From Cyanoderma ruficeps (Eukaryota > Chordata > Aves > Passeriformes > Timaliidae), in contig VZDJ01007753.1 in the NCBI GenBank assembly GCA_008694505.1, forward strand, positions 9,705,666-9,769,665: a stretch of DNA of 64,000 bases. The letters run 5' to 3'. The stretch's first letter is position 1. The number at the start of each line of letters is the position of its first letter. Positions 1-13,000 of this stretch are shown piece after piece. Made by a program: the position numbers and the translations under genes. A model generated the notes under the pieces. The model saw nothing but the letters and a program-made list of their open reading frames with translations. It had not been told where the DNA came from and did not search any database.

Positions 1-24
1 TAATAATAATAATAATAATAATAG
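1..24. repeat. (TAA)n microsatellite at window edge
   Basis: Perfect TAA trinucleotide tandem running into the left edge of the window, about 8 units before it breaks into TAGTACAC. The array may extend beyond the window, so its full length cannot be stated. Confidence 0.95.
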
Positions 25-3000
25 TACACAATTAAGTAGATAAATGCAATTAAGTAGATACAATTAAAAAGATAAATAGCTATTTAGGGAATTCTGAAAT
101 GGCCCCATTTTGTAAAGTTGACATACAGAGGGATTTAGAAATTCTACTAAAAATCACAGCATCCTATATATTCACACCTGTCAATATATGTGCCTGAATA
201 AGAAAAAAAGAAAAAAAAATCTGGGCGTTTGAATGTTGGGCTAAAGTCGTTTCTGTGGAAAAACAGAATCACAATCTGTATCATTTACTAATTGTTTTCG
301 TTGCATATTTATCTGATTTGTTTAAACCCATCACTTACCCAAAAATCTTTAAGTAAAGATAATCTTTCTTCTATCTCTACAAAGCTAATTAGGACACAAT
401 CTCATGGCACTTTTAAAGTACCTTCATTATCTCAAGATAATTAGTGGTTGATTTATCAATTACTTTTGTTACTGATGGTTCCAGAAACATTCTGCATTGC
501 AATGTGGCTCAATTTAGTTACATCAGATTCTGTTAGTACACATTTTAAGGCACTCAGTGTCTTTGGTGGTTAATAGCAATAAATACATATGCAGGTTAAA
601 ATTACAAAGTATAAATTAAAGTTTTCAAGCCTTAAAATAGCAAAGCAGAGGAGTATAATGAAGTATATATTCTGATAATATGATAGTTGTGTTTCTACTC
701 TCACTTTGCACTTTGGTGTCTTTCACTCTTCTGTTACTTAATAGTGGTGTGTGTTGCCAGGTACAAAACATCTAAGGAATTTTCATAACTAGAAAACAAA
801 ATTTAAAAAAAAATGCAGTATCATGATGCTAAATTAGAAAAAAAACACTAAAAGGAAAAGCCATTTGTGGCATATAAAATGTATTAACATTACACATTCC
901 TCCAATTAAAGAAAATTGTGCTTAGTAAATTCCAGGAAGCCTGACTATTTACGAGAACATTACTTTTATTTCAGTTTTTGGGAGGGATTTTTGTCATTTT
1001 TGGCTTGGTTTTCCTTCTGTTTATTCTTTTTTTCTTCTTCTTCTTCTCTAAAACATGAGCTCTGCAACATGCAAAACTGAATTAGCCAACTTAATTTCAG
1101 AAGAACCCAGTAAAGGCCCCATTAGATGCTCAAACCTGGCATTGCCCTATCTGCCCTTTCTGCAGAGATTATTTTATTAGATTTTCAAAGCAAACTGCAC
1201 TGGAAGAGCAACATTTTTGAGCCAATGTCTGTGTGTGTTTTTGTCACCTTAGAGATTAATGTCATCAAGCTCCAGGTGACTCTGCTCAATGGTTTTACAC
1301 CTGGATTTTAAGAAGCTGCAGAAGCATTTCAGAGGCTCAGCTCAGAAGTGGGTATGTAGAACTTTATCAAAGGGTGATCTTGCCTTGTCTGAATACCAAA
1401 TTGTATTCACAAGTTTTAAATTAATATTTATTAAATAATTTATGCATGGGCTCCAAGAGAAAGTCACATTTGCAGCAATTCTTTATGAGGGAACATTGCA
1501 TTAATTTCTTTTTGTTTGGACAGATGATGTTTATGCTGGAATATGTTATTTACACTTCTGGTATTTTCCACTTCCCAGCTAAAGCCCAGGTGTGAATACT
1601 AATCATGATACTAATTCATCTTTTATTATTAAGATGTCCTGACACAGGCCTGGTTGTTGAGATGTAAGAGGCAAATTTGACACCAACTCAGCTCCGATCT
1701 TAGACAATTTCTCATCACTTCATCCTCAGCTCAGCACTTCCTCATGGTTCTTTTAGAAGCTAATCCATTTTCTTGTGAAGAACTGAGTCCTCTACATGGC
1801 TCTTAATCATAAAAAACATTAAGTCAGGTAGGAGGGGAAAAAATGGGGAAAGTGAAGGCAAGAAATCCATCTTGCTGTCCACAGCCTTCTGTTGTTAATA
1901 TGTTTCCATAAACTGATTAATCATAAATTATTAATGTCAGCCTCGCTGAGATAAAATGTATCTCCTTTATTGAAATCTGTCTCCCAGGCATTCTGCCAGT
2001 GGTTTTGACTGATAAGGCAATAGTGCCTCTATTTGCATAATCATGCTGGTACCTGGCTGCATAGCTAACTTACTGTAGTGCTGACACAATGTCATATGAT
2101 ATATTTGTCCCTGGCATAATCTTGATGGACCACAAACAGTACTTTTGGATGAGAAAATTATAAATAAGTCAGAGTGTTAAAGTATAATTTCGTTGTTGTT
2201 GTTGTTTTTAATGCATAGTCTTCATGCTATGCCTCCTAGAAGAGATGGAGTTCATTTCAGTGTGCATGAAAGCATTGCAGAATATATTATGGTTAGAAGG
2301 TAGCCACAGAGAACAGCAAACACAGAAAATCAGTCGTGAATGGTTTTATCACGTTAGGATTTTACTGCTTTTAAATTCTTTTCTAAAGTGTTGTCACAGA
2401 TTCAAGCAGTATAGTAACTATATTTGAATTCTTATCAGCACTGAATCATTATTTCTTGACTTCTGTCTGAAGACAGTTACTTCATTTGCCTAAGTTTTCA
2501 CACAAATGAAGATGTTCTGACAGGAGCCACTGAAGATAGAGCCTTTCTATTGCTCATGTAGAAAGGCTGTCTTACAGCAGAAAGAGATTCTTAAAAATGA
2601 AACAGTACAGCCAGTCAGAACTAAGTAATATTTTTGGCCAGAAAGTGAGGTTTTAATGAAAATCTTAAGAAATCTCTTAGGTAGCAGAAATAGTGACAAA
2701 AAAACCTGAAAATGTTAAGAATGACTCAGAATCAGTTTATTTTTTGGCATGAGAATTTTGAGGTTTTTATCTCTAGTACTGCTTTTTTCTCCAAAAGGAT
2801 CATAACTAACAGTGATATATGAAATACCCATGATCTACATACCCTGTCTATTGGAGAATTTTGAAGACCACATTTAACTGAGTTGTCTACATATTCTAGA
2901 AAGGTTGAGAGAAGTGGTACAAGATCTGAAATTCTTCTGCTACTGGTTCAAAACATTTTCAAAAAGCAGTTCTCAGACATTCCAGCACTAAATGGAAGCA

Positions 3001-6000
3001 AGAAAGAAACAGTTGAGTCTCTACCATGTCTGTCTTTCCAGGCTACTATTTTTTACTGAGAAGACATGATATTTGGGGATCATTTATAAATAAATAACTT
3101 ATGGCTTCAAAAAGGCAGAGTTGCTAATGGGTATAGTCTTTCTGGGGAAGATTAAAAGCAGCTTAATACACACACAGAGAAATAATTGTACATATGTTAT
3201 TTACACTTGTAAATTAATTTAATTTAGGAACATGTAATACATCTGAAAAAACATGCTGCTATATATATATTACATCAACATGTTGTTGTGACTGTTAAAG
3301 ACTACATACAGAAGCCATATTTTTCCCCTAGTAACTATGTAAATGCATATTAGTTCTTCCTCTTTTGTGTTAGCAATAATGAGGCAGGAATGCAGCTACT
3401 TGAAAGGCTGCAGAGGAAAAACAAGTAAGGTTTACTACATACCTTAATAATTGATTTTTCTTCAGGCTTTGCACTTTAAATATGTATGTATACATCTATT
3501 TATGCATTCCACTTTTTATATATTGTGAACATATATACATGAAAATTTTGTTTATAATGTTTTATTTACATATACACTATTATTTTAATCTCAGGTGCTC
3601 AGAAAGTACCGGCTGCTCCTGGAGGTGCTCGTATCTCTTGGGTCTATAAAGCCACTCATATGTGATATCCTTTCAGTGTGTAGCTACTAAGTTACTTTCT
3701 TTTTGAGAGTTTATTTTTAACATACAGGAAAGGGGGACTGAAATTTGGAATGCGGCATCATTTGGGCTGGAGATTCTAACAGATCAAATACAAATAGGTA
3801 GAGAACTAAATGTTTTTCTTATGATTTGTATCAAAGATATCTAGAAGGGCTTTTTGTGTGTCAATTTGCCACTAAAAGGCTAAGTAGACAAAATTGTCCT
3901 TTGTGAGAACTTGTTTGGTTTTCTACAGAGACTTCTACCAAAATCTCAGTTAGAGTCATAATGCACATCTCTGTCTACTAGAAAGTGCTCAGACATTGGC
4001 TTAATTTCTGCAAGGGTTTTGCAGACTTAAAAAGCCATTATCATTTTGTGATACTTAGTGTTCATTGTGGTAGAGAGAAAGGGTAAAATAAAAAAAGAAT
4101 TTTAAATAATTTAACAGTTTAAGAACACCTTCAGTGAAATTGACAGGCTTAAATAATAGATCTGAATAAATTACATTTTTGGCTTTTTATTGTCTGGAGA
4201 CATTATGGTAATTTCTATTTTTGCAGCAATGTACAGGGAAATGTAAACTTCTCCTCTGCGTTTTCAGAAGTGCATGCAGTTAATAGAGGTGGATAACTTT
4301 GCACCTAATTCAGCCTAATTGAGCTGAATTTAAATCCCACTCAACAAACCAGGACCTGCCCAATACCTAAGCCCAAAGGATCTGTGTGAAAGATGTATGG
4401 TTTGAACACAGCCAATAATGTTGTCAGAACTAATTAGCAGGAAACATTCCAGGTTTATGTGGAGGTCATAGCAGTACCTCCTTAACCAACTATAAAACAT
4501 GCTCAGGAAATGGAACCTTTGGATTGAGTGTCCTTTTCAGCCTGAAGAAACACACTCCATAACTTCAGCACTTCAAAAGTGTGTTTTCACCACCACCCTG
4601 GAACTGACAATGCGGTCAGAGTACTGTTTACCCTTCTGTTTTAAGCAGATCCTTGCACAGTTCTAATGGATTCATACACAAGACCAGGAACAATGTGAAA
4701 TTTAATACACATTCATCTGGTTTTAAAGGTCAATGATTATTTATGTGTAGTTTCATGTAGCTGTTCTATGATTGTATATGTCATTTAATAGAAAATAAAG
4801 CTTAAAACCCGCTTTACTGTGGCTGTGCTTTACTGCAACTAACACAAAGCACTGTTACTTGACATCATGGTGAACAGCATCTTTTCAGAAATTCATGACG
4901 TTAGTTCACAGGAAGTAAATGTCTATTTTACTTTTTATTTAAAAATCGTTTTATTACCAACAGCTTCAATTTGTAAATGATAAAACTTTAGAAAATCATG
5001 TAAGTGTCAAAATCTAATAAACAGACATTTCTGATACTCACTCCTCAATTTACTGAAATGCTGAGACAATGCCATATAATTCTATGTGAACATGTTTTGA
5101 GCCAGAGTCAAAATTGAAGGTTAGGGCCCTTAAGGAGTGCTTCCTAGAAAGAAATAAATCGCTCTAAAACATTTATTCTTACCACAGTTTACAAAATGAC
5201 AACAGAAATGGTATACTGATTGAAAATTTTCCTTTAGGACTTTTGGGTGTGTGACGTGAAATGAGATGTCATTTATTTGCCAGTTCAAATGCAGAGGTAA
5301 GATAGCAGGGTGATAGGGTCATCAGAGGATGGAGCACAAAATTACTAGTTCAGAGATTACATGTTACAGAGTTTTTGTTTATTCTACTTGCCAGTCTTGT
5401 TACAGCTGCATTTCAAAAATAGATTCACATGTTGCTATTTTCTATACTTGTAGCAATGTCTCATCACCAGACTTAGCCAGCAAGTAGGTGAGAATGAGAA
5501 ACATTTAAAGAAATGGAATAGGTCATTGTGCTTGACAGTATTGCTGTTTAAATGAAATTCTCAGAAAAGTGCACTAAGGCAAAAACAGGTTATATTTTCT
5601 ACCGTCTATTGCAGTCAGACAGTGATGGCTTAAGCTAAAACCTAGAAATGAGAAAGCCTGTGTAAGTACACACTGCCAGCTCTTCTGTGGAGCACGACTC
5701 CAAGCAAATCATGATCATTTCTGGCATGTACTTCAGCTTCAATAGCTCTTAAAAATAAGATTTCAAGTCTGTTTAAACATAATCTGAATAACGATGAGAC
5801 CATCACAGAAACTAAAAATAAAAAAGGCTTGTTTGTTTATTAGTCCATACCCAAAAACAGTAGAAGGGAACCTGGGGAGTGGTCTTTAAAACACAAGGTG
5901 AAGCAAGCAGAAGATCTTAGAGTCAAAGCCGTCGATATTAAAATCCTTACTTTCAGCAAATGAGTTATTTAAGCAAGAGAAAAATGTTAACTTTAAACTG

Positions 6001-6529
6001 AATTTTGATAAAAGAGTCTCAAATTTTTGTTTGAAAGCTGAAAGGTTATGAGCTAAGTATGTATTCCTCAGAAACAGAAGGTCAAAACTAACTGAATAGT
6101 ATACTCAAATGTGGACACAATATCTGCAAAAATAGATGCTGTAGAAGTTACAAGATACTTTGGAAAGTAAAACTGTTGAACATGGTAATGTACTAATATT
6201 TATACTGAAGGAATAACACTAGACACTTATTCATTGTTCCTTTAATATAAGAAACTACCATTTGTCAGTAATACTTTTTTTAAATAGCAGAGGATATTAA
6301 AATAGAGAAAAATATGCTCTGCATATCTATTCCGTAGATCTTTATCACAGATTGTTGATAATGGTTAAAGCGGATATAGATATAAAGGAGAAAATATTAG
6401 TCTAAAAAGGAATTGTCAAAAATCTACATTTTAAAAAAATAAAGAATTTTACCCATTGCTTTTTATCACTGAGTTCCTTGAAGCTTTTTCTTGCAAATCA
6501 GGTACTATATGTGATATATACATACATGT
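25..6529. other. Unique AT-rich non-coding DNA, no gene seen
   Basis: No open frame longer than 67 codons and no recognisable exon, RNA gene or clear transposon. It holds a TTC-rich run near 1030-1050, short AT dinucleotide runs near 3260 and 3530, and a moderately complex block at about 1885-2065 that is listed separately as a possible regulatory element. Old repeats too diverged to see by eye may be present. Confidence 0.6.
1885..2065. promoter_or_regulatory. Possible conserved regulatory element (speculative)
   Basis: The block combines ATTA-type homeodomain cores (GATTAATCATAAATTATTAATG near 1915-1936, quoted as overlapping cores), a GATAA site near 1949 and 2012, and an octamer-like ATTTGCATAAT near 2032-2042. 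It is less AT-monotonous than its surroundings. This is only motif density seen in one sequence. No conservation data are available, and such motifs are common by chance in AT-rich DNA. Confidence 0.15.
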
Positions 6530-6960
6530 AGAATCACAGAACAGCATAGGCTGGAAAGGACCCTAAAGGCTTAAAGTTAGTTCCACAGGCACGGATGTCA
6601 CCCACTAACTCACCCAGGGTCCCATCCAACCAGGCCTAGAATGCTGCCAGGGATGGGGCATTCACTTCTCTGGGCAACTTCTCCAGTGCCTCATCACCTC
6701 CTGAGTAAAGAATTTCTTCCTAATATCTAATCCAAATTTCTCCTCCTTTAGTCTAAAAACCCTTTCCCTTGTCCTACCACTATCTGCATGTGTTAAAAGT
6801 TACTCTTCTCTTTTTTTATAAAAAAGTGCCCTTTAAGGACTGAAATGTGGCAGTGAGGTTCCCCAGAGTCTTCTCCTCTCCATGCTGCATAACTCCAGCT
6901 CCCTTGGCCTGTCTTAATAGAAAGAAATGCTCCATCCCCCTGGTCATTTTTGTGGCCCAC
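6530..6960 (-). mobile_element. CR1 LINE, 5'-truncated, antisense
   Basis: On the plus strand this begins with GAATCACAGAACAGCATAGG followed by CTGGAAAGGACC, the reverse complement of the CR1 3' end, whose sense strand ends in ATTCTRTG-type octamers. It continues through the typical blocks: 'cccatccaaccaggcctag', 'gggcaacttctccagtgcct', 'aatttcttcctaatatctaat' and 'gtgaggttccccagagtctt'. Only the 3' untranslated region is present, as is usual for CR1 copies, which are truncated by incomplete reverse transcription. The 5' break is near 6960. Several indels, including an A/T-rich insertion near 6815, indicate moderate age. It is non-coding. Confidence 0.93.
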
Positions 6961-9700
6961 AATTTTATAAGATAAGAAAAAAATGGTTAAAAGTATTTTC
7001 TCTTCCCTATTGGATTTGGGCTTTCATAAAAGGAACAGTGGAATTACTGAGGACATAAGTACTTTAATAGTAGTGGAACAGTAGTACTTGTTAAATAAGT
7101 AGTTAAAGGTCATAGAACTATGAGGGCTGATGGGAATCTATAAAGTTGTTCAATAGGCTAAACAAAAAAGTGCAACACTTGTATGCCATCAAAACTTTAT
7201 AGAGGATTTTAAATTAATAAAAAGCACTTTCATTAAACATGAAATGTTCACTTTAATTACTATAAATGCTGTATTTGAGCAATAACTTTGTCACAGTTTG
7301 AATCTATGGTGTCCCTTTGAAAGGATCCCAATGCATATAATTAGTCTACTTTTCAGCCTAGTTTTTAAAACATTTTTTCAGAAAACAAAACAAAAGAAGA
7401 AATATCCAAATAAGCTGTACAAAAATGTAACATAAAAAAGCAGATGCCTATTTGTACCATAATTAGTTTGAATCTCACTTTTAATGCGTACACTGAGCCA
7501 CATCACATAATCTGCTGAATTGGTTATAAAATGACCCTCAATGTACTTTTCCATTTCAGAAGGCTATTTCCAAAGTCATAGTGAAAAGAGATGGGTTGCA
7601 TTTACATATGATAAAATAAGGCATGGGCAGGGTGCATGCTGGGTCTAGAATCACATAATGCATAAGAATGAGCTCGGATAATACAAACATTAAAATGTTC
7701 TTCGTGTTCTCCTTTGTGTGCTTTGACTACAGTCAACCAGATATTTAGGCATCGAAATCTCATTATGAGATGAGAATTCAGAGTTACAGCCATCATTTTC
7801 TTTAAACAAATCAGTAAAATATGACTAGGCTTGATGGCTGAGAGAAACTTTTTTGGAGTTACATATGAATTTTATGAGACATACTGCCACTCCAGGAAGG
7901 ACAGTGTTAGAGTCAGGTAGCAACAAGGTAAGTGTGTAGCAGCGAATCATCTATTACAGCATCCAACTCAACAAGTTATATACTTGACTATCATGTTAGA
8001 GAAAAAAAGATAAAGCTTTACACTGTTGAATGTATTCCTTCAAACATTCCTTCAAAGTGTATCTATCACTCTTACGAATCAAAATTCATGGAGTAAAATC
8101 CCTAATGAAATGCACTTTGGGTATACATTTTGTTTTTGCTGATGTTTCCTGACTGCCTCTTATACCTAAGGAAGATTATCCAGTATCTTTGGATTTTGCT
8201 TTTCCTGTGAGTTCTAACACATTTTGCAAACTAAAGTGACAGCTGCATTAAACTGAGAAGGAACAGCACATTTCAAATAAATATTTTATTTAAAACAATG
8301 TCTGAATTAAAAATTAAAACCCACTGTTAATGGGGTCGTATTTGTAGCAGGATTATTTTCAAGACAGAAGAGCTGATATTTAATTTTTGTTTTCCTTTAA
8401 TACTGACTGCACAGGTCTTCATGGTACTGGTGCATTTTCCTAATGTGGCAGTGATGAGGCAGTGCCCCCAGTCTAGAATAGGTTTCTCCCAGTCTTTACT
8501 AAAACAGGGAGATGGTAGAACTACTAAACAGTCATTTGGTTTGAATGACTAAAAGCTTGAAGCTAAAAAAGATGTGACCAAAAGAAAGAACCAGAACTAA
8601 AAAGGGAAGTTGTGTCTGTAGCTATATTTCCTTTTCTGTTAAATGGGGTTTGTTAAAGATGGTACAGCAGAGTTTTTCTATTAAATATCACTATTTGTAT
8701 AAACAATAGATGTATGTGGGCACAACCCTGCTTTCATACTTAACTTGTGCATGGGAAAATCTCCCCTAGAAGCTAATATGTTACAGGATGGACAGTAATC
8801 TCTTTTGATCAGGAGCTTCTCTCCAAATAAAGAGTCTTTTTCTTAAGATATTTAAAGGGACTGATTTGAAACATATTGCAACCCACCTAACAGAAAGATC
8901 AGAACTGCCTGATAAATAAGATAATAACAAGCACAGTGACCAGAGAGCCCTGAATTTCAAGCAATATATTTTTCCCAGCAATTATTTTAAGAAATCTCTT
9001 TTTCACTTTATTACCTACAGGCAAACACTGACAACCAATCATGGTACGCTGCAGGTTTGACTAGCCAAACAAAGATGGTAACCTTCAGGTTTGACTGAAA
9101 ATAACTCACACAAATAGTACATTTTTTTGCACACTCCCTTATCCCTGCTTAGGCTGCAAAGCCAAATTTTTATCCATATACACCTAATAATTAAGCAAAG
9201 GCTTCTGTGGTTGTATAAATCTCTTCTTTTCCAGTTTGGCTACCATTTCAGTAAACTACAGGAAGCTGTATAGACAATTGTGCATATATATATGTGTGTA
9301 AGAAAGTTCTGTCTTTAAATTATGGTGAGCCCTTTTATGCACACTGATATTCATTTAGCACACTGCAGGTGTGTTGTTAGAAGAAAGCACGCAGGGAGAA
9401 ATATACATCTGCGGTGAAAAATATTTTCTGTCACTTTCAGTAATAAAAATAACTAAAGTTTTACTTTCTTCTCAAATTTTCACTTTAAATTACCACATAA
9501 GGTAGATTACACATCAATATTCTACATTCTACTTTTATACTGAGAAAGAATAGGGACAACTGTTTACCTAATGTTATTTGATATTGAAACCCAGAAGTTT
9601 CTTTCAATATTGCTACATTCAATTGATATCAGTTGTACTGCTTGCGTTATTGCAAAGATTTTTGCCGTATGTCTTTGTGAAGGAAAGAAGAATTCATCAG
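6961..9700. other. Unique AT-rich non-coding DNA between two CR1 copies
   Basis: The longest open frames are 64-66 codons on the minus strand (7602-7796, 8781-8981). They have no recognisable domain and no splice context that stands out. No RNA gene, LTR or tandem array was seen. Confidence 0.6.
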
Positions 9701-10024
9701 TATTTGAAGGGCTACAAGAAAGCTGGAGAGAGACTTTTTACAAGGGCATGTAGTGATAAGAAAATGGAGAAGGGCTTTAAACCGAAAGAGGGCAGGTTTT
9801 TAACAGGTATTAGGAAGAAATTCCTTACTGTGTGGGTGGTAAGGCACTGGCAGAGGTTGCCCAGAGGAGCTGTGGATGCCCCAGACCTGGAAGTGCTCAA
9901 GGCCAGGTTGTGGTATTGAACTCTGAGCAAGCTGGTCCAGTGGTGACATCCTGCCCATGGCAAGGGGGTTGGAATTAGGTAATGCTTAAGATACCTTCCA
10001 AACCAATCTAATCACTACTCTATG
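9701..10024 (+). mobile_element. CR1 LINE 3' end, sense orientation
   Basis: Starts with GGGCTACAAGAAAGCTGGAG and runs through 'tattaggaagaaattcctta', 'gtaaggcactggcagaggtt' and 'gaagtgctcaaggccaggtt' to a terminal CTACTCTATG. This is the CR1 3' untranslated region in order, ending with a degenerate form of the CR1 terminal octamer. A 113-codon open frame (9578-9919) and an 83-codon antisense frame (9712-9963) lie over this copy. They are chance readings of repeat sequence, not genes. Confidence 0.93.
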
Positions 10025-13000
10025 TTTTGAGGACATAAAACAGGCTCTTCTCCCATCAATTCTATGTGAATAATTTTTGAAATGTTTTCTGAGATATGTT
10101 AATTAGGAGGATTAATATACTGAACAAGTATAAAATTAATTATCAAGAACTTTGAGTTCTTGAGAATGTATGAGTAAAATTAATTTAAAAAAATAGGGAA
10201 AATGCTAAAAAAAATAAAACCCCAGCAGACCATGATAGAGAATATGATAAGAAGAGAAGAGATAGCTGGATACTCTGATAAAAATTGTGTAGCTAGTACA
10301 TAGAAAAGTGGATGGGGTGACCAATTTAATATTTTTTTAACAAATATAATGTAGTGATGGGGAGAATAACAGGACTAGCAGTGTTCAGTGCTATGCCCTC
10401 TGTATACTGGGCACAGTGAAGCGAGATGGGGTTAGATAGCTTGTGCTGTCCTATGTGTTGACAGCCGAAAACAATCCCCTTTTGGCTGTTCTGCTGCTTC
10501 AGCCATGCTGTGTGTGCAGTTGGTCATATGCTGTTTTAGCAATCCAGGATTAATATTTGCTTGGGATGCATTCAGTTTTATTCCTCTGCAATACAGGACA
10601 CAGAACTTTTTAAGTTCTTTGTTACTTTATGGTGTTAACAAAGCTATTTTGGTATCAGCCCTCTCACTGTGCTCTACCTCTCCACCTTTTAACTCCTAAT
10701 ATACTCTATATTTCATTGAAGCTGATGTATTTCTGATGTAGCATATACCGATTTCTAAAAAAATTCCTTTACCTCAATAGAATTTCAGTTTGATCTAATC
10801 ACTAATATTAGGCACAGTAACTTCTTTGGAGAAAAGTACCTTTTTTTTTAATTAAAAAATGTTGCTTGTTAAAGGTGAAATTTGGGGGTTTTGTCTATTG
10901 TTCTCAGAGCTGTTGCAGAACATCCAGACTTCAAAAAAAAATCTTTATGGGATCTCACTTGGTGCACTAAAATTATGTTTGAAGAATATTTTGGGAAAAA
11001 CTGTTTCTATCTTGGACTCTTTTCAATTATTCCTACTGAGATTCATATACTACTGAGGAAGGACTCTCAACTACAGAGGCACTGCCTGTCCTTAGCTTAC
11101 CTCAGAAGTACAATTGTGATTTTACAATATCTATTTTCTCCTGACATTTTCAAGAGAGATTTCTTATTTTTAATGGTTTGTATGTTTGACAAGAAATGAA
11201 AAGTGTCTTTATTAGTGACATATAAGAACTAAATTTAAATGGCACCTGCATGTGTCACTTTGAGGACAAAAAGTTTTCATGCATACATTCATCTGAACTT
11301 CATGTGAAATAGCACTTAACAAACAAAAGGAAAAAAAAAGTAAAAGTCTTGGAAAGCACTAATATCCATTAACAAACTGGGTGAAAAACCTGATGTATTT
11401 CCTGTTTAGTTAAATCTCTATAACAGATTTACTTGGTTATATTTATACTTACAACAAATGGAAAATAAGAATTATCAAACTGAAAATGGGTTTTCAGGAC
11501 ATAAAAATAATTTTCAGAATGATTTGTTGTTATTTAATATTAGACCAAGCAAATACTACTGAAGGGGATATAAGGATCTGGCAGAGAAGAAACTGGGAGC
11601 TACTTTTGTTTTGATCTTAAAATTATAGTTGTGTCAGAAGGAGCTTGGGAGTTTCTTTTCTTTAAATTTACTTACTTCCTAGGTACTTTTAAATACAGAT
11701 AGGGAACAACTGAAGGAAAATAAATATTATGGAATGGCTAGGTGGCAATCTGGTTTTTAGATATGTTTTTATTCTGCATTTTTAAAGCCTGCTTGCGTTT
11801 AAAGATGGAGAATATGGTGTTGGAAAGAGAATAGCAAGAAGGGTATTCAGAAGTTTACTCTTCCAAAGATCCTCTTTGCTTAGATTCCATTTTTATTTCA
11901 ACTCAGTCTTTGTTAAGGTACTCTTTCTAAACCTTTCTTAGTCCCTGCTCTATTTAATGGCTAGGGGCATGAAAGAGAGAATGAAGAGAGGTCTATTCTG
12001 ATGACTGTAAAGATGCTTTAAAATAGATCTTTCACACAAGTCTTTCCTGATTTGGCACAGTTTGTATGTAAAGCTATTTAATATATAGAAGAACTGTTCC
12101 TCTGTAATGTTCCTTGTCTGTAAGAAGGCATCAAATCATGTGTTGCTCCAATATGTAAATCAAAGATGCTGAATTCAGTTCTAGTGGAATGAACAAAGGA
12201 GAGGGGTGTTAAAGAACCCCATCCAAACCTTTTACATTGTGATGTATAGAGTGCAAATTCTCTAAGCAGAAAAACATATATATATCTAGAACAAATCAGG
12301 TACAAAATACATATTTAAACAACTTTGAATTCTGTATAACAGCTGAGAAACTGATCTGAGGCAGAATGCAGCAGCTGTTTGTGAGCTAGTTGTTTCATTT
12401 TTCTATTTTTTAGTGTTGTTCTTAGGTTTACATTATTTAGTTTTTTTAATCTTTTACTGCCCAATTCATCTGATCAATACTAAATCTACATCTGAGATGC
12501 ATACTGATTAGAAAAGTAATCAGAGTGAAGAGACATTGTAATGAATGGCCTGCTCCAGGGATTCTCAGCATTTTAAATGAAGTATTTACTTTACCTTTTC
12601 AACTATGCAGTGCTCCTACATTGGCTTTCATTTAAAACAGAAGAGTCTAGCTGAACTTTGGCTTCCTTTTATTACCACTATTATTCATTTTCTCCTAATT
12701 TGCTTTTTTGCCTGTCTTGCACGCATGAAAATATTCCTCTTTTTGCAGATCAGCTATCAATGTCTCATGGACCATAGCCTGAGAAACACAACTCTAGATG
12801 TAGTGACCAGAGACAGCATGATAGCTGATATACAAGAGGACCACAGAAGCAGTTTGGCAATCTCCATAAGTACAAGAAGTTCAGAAAGACTCCTAAAAAT
12901 ACAAGTATTCTAAAGTGCTAAATTTCTTTTGAGGGTAAGGGTGTATTCCTCTACTAATTTTCAGATGCTTCTCTAAAGAAGTTTCTTGCATTCTAAATAT

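Noticed and set aside
9578..9963. 113-codon plus and 83-codon minus open frames
   Set aside because: They lie over a CR1 3' end copy, and the frames are repeat sequence read by chance.
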